A stretch of 8,497 nucleotides of DNA. Source: Deltaproteobacteria bacterium. Lineage in GTDB: Bacteria > Desulfobacterota > Desulfobacteria > Desulfobacterales > JAFDCJ01. Both the position numbers and the translations under genes were made by a program. Positions 1 to 5,801 of this stretch are shown in pieces; the first letter of the stretch is position 1, and each line of letters starts with the position of its first letter. The stretch is from assembly GCA_024277475.1 (NCBI GenBank), contig JAJRVC010000384.1:1-8497 (forward strand), in the 5' to 3' direction. Below the pieces are notes generated by a model, which was not told the DNA's origin, did not search any database, and was given only the letters and a program-made list of their open reading frames with translations.

Positions 1-1207
1 CCTGCATGATCTCCCAGCCGGCCTTTTCGACCTGGTGCAATTGTTGAGCGTTGCGGGAATCAAACAATAAAAGAGGATGTAAATTCCCGTCACCGGCATG
101 GAACACATTACCGACTTTAAAACCATATTTCTCAGCAATTTTGGCGACCTGCTCCAGCGCCTCCGGCAACTTCGTTCGAGGCACGGTGGCGTCGTTGACC
201 AGATAGTTCGGCGCCAGACGTGCTACCGCACCAAAAGCGCCGCGGCGTCCCTGCCAGAGCAGGTCCCGTTCGGCATCGTCCTTGGCTTCCTTGATATCGC
301 GACAATTGGTTTGCATGCAAATTTGCTGGATGCGTTCTGCCTGGTCCTTGAGGCCGACCGCAGGTCCCTCAACCTCGATAATGAGGACCGCGGCGGCATC
401 CCTGGGGTAACCACAGCTGTAACTGTCTTCCACGGCATCGATTATCATGGCATCCATCATCTCCAAAGTGTTGGGCAGGATACCGGCTGCGATGATTTCA
501 TATACGGATCGGGCCGCATCTGCTATTTTATCATAAACGGCAAGCATCGTGATAACCGATTCGGCCAGGGGCAGGATACGCACGGTCACCTGCGTGGTAA
601 TGCCGAAAGTACCCTCGCTGCCGACCATGACACCACGCAGATCATATCCGGCAGGATCAAGAGCCGCTCCGCCTGCTCGCACAACCTCCCCGTCCGGGAG
701 GATCATTTCCAATCCGAGAATATGATTGGTCGTCACTCCGTATTTCAGACAGCGGGGTCCTCCTGAATTTTCACCGGCATTGCCGCCGATGGTGGATACT
801 TTTTGACTGGCGGGATCCGGTGCATAGAAGAACCCTAAAGGGGCCAGTGCCTCTTGAAGCTCCATATTGGTTACACCGGGCTGGACCACCGCATAGCGGC
901 TCTCCGGATAAATCCCAAGAATTCGATTCAGCCGGGACAACCCAATAATCAATCCTTCAGCAGCCACGATCGTGCCCCCCGAAAGGTTGGTTCCGAAACC
1001 GCGCGGTACAAAAATAACACCATGCCGGTGGGCGGTGTGCACCACCCGGACAGTTTCATCGGTATCCGCCGGGAAAACCACCACACCCGGTTCCCCTTTA
1101 GCCAGCGATGCATCGTAGGAGTATAATTCAGTCGTAGCACGTGATACGGATACATGTGCTTTGCCGACGATTTCTTCCATCTCGCGAATGAAGCTGTCTG
1201 TAATCAT
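1..1207 (-). CDS. glcD: FAD-linked oxidase, glycolate oxidase subunit GlcD type (3' part outside window)
   Basis: Flavoprotein of the GlcD/D-lactate dehydrogenase family, which oxidises 2-hydroxy acids (glycolate or D-lactate) to 2-oxo acids and passes electrons to an Fe-S partner such as GlcF. Hand translation gives 402 codons with no stop before the left edge; family members are about 460-500 residues, so the last 60-100 residues are missing. The N-terminal FAD-binding (PCMH) half shows VVFPADT near residue 43, PRGFGTNLSGG at 68-78, DPASQKVSTIGGNAGENSGG at 131-150 and VGSEGTFG at 195-202. The C-terminal FAD-oxidase domain shows the diagnostic VFHAGDGNLHP at 368-378. The ATG at 1207 follows AAGGTGAAGAGCA, a usable ribosome site. 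It starts only 11 bp after the upstream methyltransferase stop, so the two are probably cotranscribed. Substrate is uncertain: D-lactate is an alternative, but the malyl-CoA-lyase-like gene nearby makes glycolate/glyoxylate attractive. Confidence 0.93.
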   Translation of the reverse strand, partial: MITDSFIREMEEIVGKAHVSVSRATTELYSYDASLAKGEPGVVVFPADTDETVRVVHTAHRHGVIFVPRGFGTNLSGGTIVAAEGLIIGLSRLNRILGIYPESRYAVVQPGVTNMELQEALAPLGFFYAPDPASQKVSTIGGNAGENSGGPRCLKYGVTTNHILGLEMILPDGEVVRAGGAALDPAGYDLRGVMVGSEGTFGITTQVTVRILPLAESVITMLAVYDKIADAARSVYEIIAAGILPNTLEMMDAMIIDAVEDSYSCGYPRDAAAVLIIEVEGPAVGLKDQAERIQQICMQTNCRDIKEAKDDAERDLLWQGRRGAFGAVARLAPNYLVNDATVPRTKLPEALEQVAKIAEKYGFKVGNVFHAGDGNLHPLLLFDSRNAQQLHQVEKAGWEIMQ

Positions 1208-1218
1208 TGCTCTTCACC

Positions 1219-1959
1219 TTATTTTACCCATCTGGCAGCCAAAAAGGCTCCCGTATCAAGTTTTCTTCGTTGCCCGTCACGTTCAATTTCAGGTGCCCTC
1301 TTAGGATCATCGTTTTTTTGAAAATGTATGGCTGTCTTCACAAGGCCTTCAACCGGGGCCATGGCGCGCATCTCATCCGGAGACCTGAATATCATTCGCT
1401 CAAAAAGCGAGTGCCCCTTGTCGGCTTTCTTTTTTCGGCGCACAGCCCAGGGGCTTAAGCTGTTGAGGGTGGTTGCCACAACAACTCCTCCTTTTCTGGT
1501 CACACGAAATAAATCTGCGACAGCCTTTCGGCCATCTGCTATAAATTCCAAGGCAGTCATGGAAACAACCCTATCAAAGCACTCATCGGCAAACGGTAGA
1601 AACGACATATCACCGACGACCCCCCGAAAAGGATAACCTGCCGTCTTGAATTCGGCCTGCTTGAGCATGGGTATGGAAATATCGAGTCCCGCTAGACGCG
1701 GACCACAGGCAAGGATATTCAGTGTGAACACGCCCGTTCCACAGCCGACATCCAGAATACTTTCTCCCGGTCGAGGTTGTAACAGGTCTAAGAGAAGTTC
1801 ATTCTCGTATTTTTTTACCAGAGCGCCAATAGGAGTTTCAAACCAGCGATCATACTTTTCAGGCCATTCGTCGAACAGCCTTGGAGCATACCTTAATCTA
1901 TTGAGATTAGACATGTCATCCCGCGTAGCGGGGCTTCCGGCATTTCGTTGATCGGACAT
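1219..1959 (-). CDS. Class I SAM-dependent methyltransferase (Methyltransf_11/UbiE-like)
   Basis: Small-molecule methyltransferase of unknown substrate. The Rossmann-fold SAM site is clear: motif I ILDVGCGTGVF at about residues 68-78 (counted from the ATG at 1959), the acidic end of strand beta-2 in GLDIS (Asp93), GD at 116-117 before a LPFADECFDRV stretch, and the motif after beta-4, SMTALEFI, at 133-140. TRKGGVVVATTLN at 154-166 is the usual post-motif strand. Length is 246 residues, typical for a single-domain enzyme. The open frame extends five codons upstream to a GTG at 1974, but that has no ribosome site. The ATG at 1959 has GGGA seven bases upstream and is preferred. The conserved-looking region begins only around residue 20, so a later ATG (MSNLNR) cannot be excluded. 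It lies between the thiamine-binding protein gene and glcD on the same strand. No sequence feature tells the acceptor. Confidence 0.88.
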   Translation of the reverse strand: MSDQRNAGSPATRDDMSNLNRLRYAPRLFDEWPEKYDRWFETPIGALVKKYENELLLDLLQPRPGESILDVGCGTGVFTLNILACGPRLAGLDISIPMLKQAEFKTAGYPFRGVVGDMSFLPFADECFDRVVSMTALEFIADGRKAVADLFRVTRKGGVVVATTLNSLSPWAVRRKKKADKGHSLFERMIFRSPDEMRAMAPVEGLVKTAIHFQKNDDPKRAPEIERDGQRRKLDTGAFLAARWVK

Positions 1960-2013
1960 CGAAATTTCCCACACTATTTTTCAAAAAAAATTATGCGAAA
2001 CACTTTTTGGGGT

Positions 2014-2301
2014 TTATTTCACAGCATTTCGCTTACTACCGATAGTAGCGTCCTTATCCCGCCTGTCATCAACCTTCAGGTCGATGACAATCCGTTGCCC
2101 CCCCTCATCGACATGAGCCTGGTGCACTTTTTTTACCAGAAGAAACAAAGCGTCCAAGTCCGGCACTTCAATGGCAGTGGACATTCCGCCTATTTCATAG
2201 GTGTAACCGGATTCTTTGATGACCTTAATTCCTCTTTTGACAAACCGGCTTAAACTGGTGCCTTCTCCAATGGGATATACCGATAGCTGTGCAAGTATCA
2301 A
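2014..2301 (-). CDS. MTH1187-family (YkoF/YqgV-type) thiamine-binding protein
   Basis: Small cytosolic protein of the Thiamine_BP (formerly DUF77/MTH1187) family, which adopts a ferredoxin-like fold and binds thiamine or similar ligands; physiological role is poorly defined. Recognisable family features in the 95 residues are the N-terminal LSVYPIGEG strand-turn (6-14), ESGYTYEIGGMSTAIEV (30-46), the central helix with VKKVHQAH (about 56-63), and the C-terminal GGQRIVIDLKVDDRRDK (67-83). The length matches the family (about 95-105). The start is a TTG at 2301, supported by a perfect AGGAGG five bases upstream; there is no ATG that would keep the conserved first strand. It sits 74 bp downstream of the formyltransferase stop and is followed by the methyltransferase, all on the minus strand. 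Family assignment is firm; any link to the neighbours' chemistry is unknown. Confidence 0.87.
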   Translation of the reverse strand: MILAQLSVYPIGEGTSLSRFVKRGIKVIKESGYTYEIGGMSTAIEVPDLDALFLLVKKVHQAHVDEGGQRIVIDLKVDDRRDKDATIGSKRNAVK

Positions 2302-2375
2302 TTTGGCCTCCTGCAGGATAACAAATGACTAATATTGACAGGACTCATTCATTAGACATTCCATTAATGTGGGCT

Positions 2376-3290
2376 TTACAATCCAAATTTCATTCCTACC
2401 TCCAACTCCACTTTCGCAGCAAATTCATTCGCGTCCATTTTCGCTCCCGTCCAATCTCTCACCTTTCCAATCCTCAGTGCTCCGCCATTGAGGGCCACAA
2501 TAACTCCCCCTTTACTGATATCCAAGATCTCGCCGGGCGTCTGGTTCTGTTTGGACTTGAGCAGTCTGGCCTTATACAATCTTACTTTGCCGCCTTTTAA
2601 CATCAGGTAAGCGCCCGGTTGCGGATCGCAACCCCGCACCAGATTGTAAACGTCGAGTGCGGGTTTAGACCAATCGACAACGGCGACCGCATCGTCACAG
2701 GGCGGCTCATAGGTAGCCAGGGAGTCATCTTGAGAAAGCTTAGGAGCCTTACCGCTTTTAATAAGATCCACCGCTTCCGCAATAGCCTCAATTCCCAATG
2801 GGAAGAGGCTGTTAAAGTACAGGGAACCGGTGGTATCTTCGGGAGTAATGTCTATCTCCTTCTGCAAAAGGATGGGACCGGTATCAATTCCTTTATCCAC
2901 CCAGAGGATAGTCAATCCGGTACGGACATCTCCCTGGATGACAGCCCAGTTTATGCCACTGGCACCGCGATGTCTGGGCAACAGGGAAGGATGATAACAT
3001 ATGGTTCCAAGCGGGGGAATATCCAAAAGGGCCTCGGGTATAATATCGGTGACGAACGCAAGGATAACCAGATCGGGAAGTAAATCAAGATATGCTTCTC
3101 GGACCTCGACATCTTTCATTTTGTCGGGACGGAAAAGGGCAGCGCCCGCGCCTTCGGCTGTCGCCGCGATAGCCTCGCCCCTTTTATCCTTCGGGCAAAA
3201 GACCCCGACAACATCTTCGCCTCTTTTGATGAGGCTATCCAGTGCCTTTTCTCCAAAAGGGCCCTGACCGACTAATATAATTTTCATCAT
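2376..3290 (-). CDS. Formyltransferase family protein, similar to the 10-formyl-THF dehydrogenase hydrolase domain
   Basis: Member of the methionyl-tRNA formyltransferase/10-formyltetrahydrofolate-using superfamily. The N-terminal catalytic domain (about 1-185) has the Rossmann start KIILVGQGPFGEKAL, the active-site block CYHPSLLPRHRGASGINW (98-115) and GIDTGPILLQ (134-143). The C-terminal Formyl_trans_C-like domain follows at about 205-300. His100 and Asp136 are 36 residues apart, matching the known catalytic pair. The Asn found two residues before the His in tRNA formyltransferases is Cys98 here. The YHPSLLPRHRGAS-INW wording and SLYFNSLFPLGIEAI are characteristic of the FDH (ALDH1L) N-terminal hydrolase domain, without the aldehyde dehydrogenase part. 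Likely 10-formyl-THF hydrolysis or formyl transfer to an unknown acceptor; housekeeping Fmt seems less likely. Two ATGs (3290 and 3287) are adjacent behind a weak AGGT, so the start is uncertain by one codon. It follows the 3404-3450 stem-loop and probably heads a new transcript. Confidence 0.85.
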   Translation of the reverse strand: MMKIILVGQGPFGEKALDSLIKRGEDVVGVFCPKDKRGEAIAATAEGAGAALFRPDKMKDVEVREAYLDLLPDLVILAFVTDIIPEALLDIPPLGTICYHPSLLPRHRGASGINWAVIQGDVRTGLTILWVDKGIDTGPILLQKEIDITPEDTTGSLYFNSLFPLGIEAIAEAVDLIKSGKAPKLSQDDSLATYEPPCDDAVAVVDWSKPALDVYNLVRGCDPQPGAYLMLKGGKVRLYKARLLKSKQNQTPGEILDISKGGVIVALNGGALRIGKVRDWTGAKMDANEFAAKVELEVGMKFGL

Positions 3291-3301
3291 ACCAACCTAA
3301 C

Positions 3302-3386
3302 CCGGCCGAGCTTAGCCAGCCGGTCGTAGCGTAGCGGAGATCCCGCTCGCGGGGTTGCAGCAAAGCGCAAATCCCGTTTTATCGGG
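3302..3386. repeat. Cluster of three short GC-rich palindromes in the intergenic region
   Basis: Three small stem-loops follow each other in the 240-bp gap between the lyase and formyltransferase genes. CCGGC (3302-3306) pairs with GCCGG (3319-3323). CCCG (3342-3345) pairs with CGGG (3350-3353). CCCG (3373-3376) pairs with CGGG (3383-3386). This is seen directly. Whether they are REP-like repeats, part of a 5' leader of the formyltransferase mRNA, or remains of a mobile repeat is inference. No riboswitch class was recognised. Confidence 0.4.
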
Positions 3387-3403
3387 GAATTGAATATCAA
3401 TAG

Positions 3404-3450
3404 CAAAAGGAGGCATCAAGGAGCTCTCTCTCCCCTGATGCCTCCTCTTG
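3404..3450 (-). terminator. Strong stem-loop, probable Rho-independent terminator of the ligase/lyase operon
   Basis: A perfect 11-bp inverted repeat, AGGAGGCATCA (3408-3418) with TGATGCCTCCT (3436-3446), extends through one mismatch by three more pairs to 3404/3450. The 17-nt loop can form an inner GGAG/CTCC stem. Read on the minus strand the stem ends in TCCTTTTG, a short U-run, so it suits termination of transcription coming from the lyase gene, whose stop is at 3531. On the plus strand no U-run follows. The U-run is only four long, so partial readthrough or an RNA-stability role is possible. Confidence 0.65.
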
Positions 3451-3463
3451 GGAACCTTCTAAC

Positions 3464-3472
3464 ATTATAGCA
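3464..3472 (-). promoter_or_regulatory. Extended -10 promoter element upstream of the formyltransferase gene
   Basis: On the minus strand the sequence TGCTATAAT is a perfect extended -10 (TGn plus TATAAT). No good -35 is found at 16-18 bp, but extended -10 promoters can do without one. Transcription would start near 3457, so the RNA would begin almost directly with the 3450-3404 stem-loop and then run about 165 nt of leader to the formyltransferase start. It could supply the 3290-to-1 gene series. Chance occurrence in AT-rich intergenic DNA is possible. Confidence 0.35.
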
Positions 3473-3530
3473 TTGGGGTTAACAATGATCCGCCAAAACC
3501 CCACCGGTATTGGAGACCACTGCAGAGCCG

Positions 3531-4424
3531 TTAAGCCTTGGATTCAGCAGCACGAATTTCTTCCATAGTCCGCAAAATCTGCATGGCATTTTCATACACC
3601 GGCGTGTCCACCATTTTGCCTTTGTAAGTAACAGCGGCGGTACCTTTGGCGATACCTTCTTCTTCAAAAACCTTCTTGACGCCCTCGGCCCACTCGACGT
3701 CTTCGGCCGACGGTGTGTAGATCTCGTGGGACGGCTCGATCTGACTGGGATGGATGAGCATTCTGCCTTCATAGCCCATCTGGCGGCCTTCCCGGGTGCT
3801 CTTTCCATAGCCTTCCATATCCTGAAATGCTACAAAAGGGCAGTCAATCGCCACACACCCCGCAGCCCGGGCGGCAACAGCAGTATGATAGCGGGCGTAA
3901 AGCTGTTCCTGGCCTTCAGAGGTCAGGGTTACCCGCATATCTTTGGTGTAGTCTACTGCGCCAAAAATTAGTGAATTGACCCGCGGGCTGGCGCTGGCGG
4001 CCGGGTAAGCGTTCATTACCCCTTTGGCCGTTTCGATCAGCAGCTGAATGGCTACGCTGCCGACCTCCATTCCTCTTCTCTGCTCCAGCTCTTCCAGCTT
4101 CCAGTCGAGGCGTTTCACATTTTCGGCATCACCGCATTTTGCCAGGCAAACTCCGTTCAGCCCCGGATAAACAATGGCCTCCAGGTCATCGTTGGTCATT
4201 TGGGTTTCCCAGTTGTTGACACGAACGTAAAGGCTGGGGGCGGCTTGTTTTTCCCGGTCGGCCTTCAGATACTGCTGGATCATTTCCCGGCCCTTCGGTT
4301 TTTCGGCCGGGGGAACTGAGTCTTCCAGATCCAAAGTCAGAACATCGCAGGCAATGGTCGGTGCTTTGCCGACCATCTTTTCGTTATTACTAGGTACATA
4401 AAACACCGATCTCATAACAGGCAT
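3531..4424 (-). CDS. CoA ester lyase of the HpcH/HpaI (CitE / malyl-CoA lyase) family
   Basis: Mg-dependent C-C lyase of the CitE superfamily, which splits 3-hydroxyacyl-CoA or -ACP thioesters (malyl-CoA, beta-methylmalyl-CoA, citramalyl-CoA, citryl-ACP) to acetyl/acyl-CoA plus a 2-oxo acid. The 297 residues match family length. Visible family marks are RSVFYVPSNNEKM (5-17), TLDLEDSVPPAEK (30-42), YVRVN with the CoA-contacting Arg68, LIETAKGV with metal ligand Glu131, FGAVDYTKDM with metal ligand Asp158, GYEGRMLIHPSQI (217-229) and the C-terminal KMVDTPVYENAMQIL (270-284) that carries the Asp lent to the neighbouring subunit. The ATG at 4424 has AGGAGG eight bases upstream. It begins 20 bp after the SucD-like stop, so it belongs to the ligase operon. 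The context (CoA ligase upstream, GlcD downstream) favours malyl-CoA to glyoxylate and acetyl-CoA; citryl- or citramalyl-CoA are alternatives. No ACP-type citrate lyase partners (CitD, CitF) are in the window. Confidence 0.92.
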   Translation of the reverse strand: MPVMRSVFYVPSNNEKMVGKAPTIACDVLTLDLEDSVPPAEKPKGREMIQQYLKADREKQAAPSLYVRVNNWETQMTNDDLEAIVYPGLNGVCLAKCGDAENVKRLDWKLEELEQRRGMEVGSVAIQLLIETAKGVMNAYPAASASPRVNSLIFGAVDYTKDMRVTLTSEGQEQLYARYHTAVAARAAGCVAIDCPFVAFQDMEGYGKSTREGRQMGYEGRMLIHPSQIEPSHEIYTPSAEDVEWAEGVKKVFEEEGIAKGTAAVTYKGKMVDTPVYENAMQILRTMEEIRAAESKA

Positions 4425-4444
4425 GATTCTATCCTCCTCTTTCG

Positions 4445-5341
4445 CTATATATTAATGAGTTCTTTGATTTTAGGTGCAATCTCCTCAGGACTGTCAACCA
4501 CATGGGCTTTAGCCTCGGTTAAGGCCTTGATCTTACCCTGAGCGGTCCCTCTTCCGCGTTCAACAATGCTGCTGGCATGGGAAAATCGCATGCCTTCCGG
4601 TGCCCACGCACCTGCAATAAACACCACCAACGGCTTGGTGAATTCACCCCTGGCAACAGCTTCAGCGGCTTCTTCTTCCAGGGTTCCGCCGATTTCGCCA
4701 AAAATTGCGACCGCCTTGGTCTGTGCATCTTTCTCGAACATCTTGAGGACATCGGCCATGGTAAGGCCCAGCACGGGCTCCGTTCCGATATGCATGGCGG
4801 TACTGATACCCAGGCCGGCCACTTTTAATGCCCAGGGCACCGTACCTGATTGACCACCACTGCGGGATATGACCCCCACCGGTCCCGGCTCAAAGAGCAT
4901 TTTGGCCCAATCAACGCTGCCGCCCAGCCATCCCATGGCGGCTTTGCCCGGGCTGATAATTCCCAGGCTGCCGGGGCCCAGTATTCTGGCGTCATTTTTC
5001 ATGGCATAGTTTACCATCTCGATGACATCGTGTACCGGGATACGTTCCACCGGTGAAACCACGAATTTTATCCCGGCATCAATGGCTTCATATACGGCAT
5101 TTTTTAGCCCCGGCCCGGGGATGAATGTTACCGTCGCATCCACCCTGCCTTCGTTTTTGATGGCTTCTATAACCGTGTCATACACCGGCAGGCCGTGAAC
5201 CTCCTGGCCGCTTCTTCCGGGGGTCACCCCGGCAACCACCTTGGTACCATAATCTTTCATAAATGCAGTGCGTAGCGACCCTTCCCTGCCGGTCATTCCC
5301 TGGACAATGACTTTTGTATTTTCATCTAACAGTATTGACAT
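4445..5341 (-). CDS. Acyl-CoA ligase alpha subunit, SucD-like but divergent
   Basis: Alpha subunit of an ATP-dependent dicarboxylate/tricarboxylate-CoA ligase. The N-terminal CoA-binding Rossmann domain begins MSILLDENTKVIVQGMTGREG and contains VAGVTPGRSGQEVHGLPVYDT (36-56) and SPVERIPVHDVI (96-107). The C-terminal ligase domain has GEIGG (215-219) with the conserved Glu216, and RFSHASSIV, whose His255 corresponds to the phosphohistidine of E. coli SucD. Length 298 is close to SucD (about 290). Two departures from SucD stand out. GPNCPG is replaced by GPGSLG at 122-127, and SRSGTLTYEA by SRSGGQSGTVPW at 159-170; the second resembles the SRSGGMS of ATP-citrate lyase. Start ATG at 5341 has AGGGGG five bases before it, overlapping the end of the ferredoxin gene 12 bp upstream. 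It is cotranscribed with the beta subunit, ferredoxin and lyase. Substrate may be malate, citrate or another hydroxy acid; simple succinyl-CoA synthetase is less likely. Confidence 0.9.
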   Translation of the reverse strand: MSILLDENTKVIVQGMTGREGSLRTAFMKDYGTKVVAGVTPGRSGQEVHGLPVYDTVIEAIKNEGRVDATVTFIPGPGLKNAVYEAIDAGIKFVVSPVERIPVHDVIEMVNYAMKNDARILGPGSLGIISPGKAAMGWLGGSVDWAKMLFEPGPVGVISRSGGQSGTVPWALKVAGLGISTAMHIGTEPVLGLTMADVLKMFEKDAQTKAVAIFGEIGGTLEEEAAEAVARGEFTKPLVVFIAGAWAPEGMRFSHASSIVERGRGTAQGKIKALTEAKAHVVDSPEEIAPKIKELINI

Positions 5342-5353
5342 ATTATCCCCCTG

Positions 5354-5638
5354 CTATTTTGTACCGTGCTTTTTCCTGTAGTCTGCCAACCCCTCAATGG
5401 GGACCTCGATGGTGATCGCCGAATTTCCCCTGAACCAGCATTCGTACTCACAGGCCAGACATTCAGTGCCTTTGCGCGCCAACTCGTCCGGAGATCCTTC
5501 AACTGCCGGTTTACCATCTTTCAGGACCAGGATTCCGCGGCTGTATGTCTTACAAGCCTCCACACAGGCATGGGTTTTACAGTCCTCACATTTTTCGTCA
5601 TCAATGATGACTTTAATCGTTCTCTCATTAAACTCCAT
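5354..5638 (-). CDS. Small 4Fe-4S ferredoxin-like protein inside the ligase operon
   Basis: A 94-residue soluble iron-sulfur protein. Counted from the preferred start, cysteines occur as CEDCKTHACVEAC at 17-29 (C-x2-C-x4-C-x3-C) and ECLACEYEC at 59-67 (C-x2-C-x3-C), seven in all. One complete 4Fe-4S site, and a second incomplete or differently liganded one, is the likely outcome. The tail ITIEVPIEGLADYRKKHG faintly recalls the C-terminal part of FixX-type ferredoxins. An open frame begins at an ATG at 5653, but the ATG at 5638 is better: AGGGAG lies six bases upstream, whereas the first ATG has no ribosome site. It lies between the beta and alpha ligase subunits, 12 bp ahead of alpha, so it is made with them. 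Succinyl-CoA synthetase needs no redox partner. Its job here is therefore unknown: an electron carrier for a neighbouring oxidase, or a structural or regulatory subunit. Confidence 0.85.
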   Translation of the reverse strand: MEFNERTIKVIIDDEKCEDCKTHACVEACKTYSRGILVLKDGKPAVEGSPDELARKGTECLACEYECWFRGNSAITIEVPIEGLADYRKKHGTK

Positions 5639-5662
5639 CACATTCTCCCTCATGGTACTTTG

Positions 5663-5781
5663 ATTGAATATCTAAGGTACGCCTCTCTCCACGCTGTAAG
5701 CTCTACGAGCCGGAAGCCGGCGGATCAATTACAAAAACGAAAAAAAATGACGGAGTGAAGCGATATCCGAAAATATTCAAT
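5663..5781. repeat. Putative short intergenic repeat with 9-bp terminal inverted repeats
   Basis: ATTGAATAT (5663-5671) and its exact reverse complement ATATTCAAT (5773-5781) enclose about 100 bp holding a small CCGG-AAG-CCGG hairpin and an A-rich tract. It lies in the 163-bp gap between the beta subunit stop and the ferredoxin start, the longest gap inside the operon. The 10-mer ATTGAATATC recurs at 3389-3398 in the other long intergenic gap, next to further GC-rich palindromes. This suggests a dispersed MITE- or REP-like family. No coding potential was seen. That it is an inserted repeat is inference. Confidence 0.35.
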
Positions 5782-5801
5782 TTTCATTATTCAATAGTCA
5801 A

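Noticed and set aside
98..766. 222-codon plus-strand open frame
   Set aside because: It is the antisense shadow of the glcD coding region, whose translation carries clear FAD-oxidase motifs.
3291..3530. Riboswitch upstream of the formyltransferase (for example THF class)
   Set aside because: Only simple palindromes are present; no conserved THF, glycine or c-di-GMP riboswitch core was recognised.
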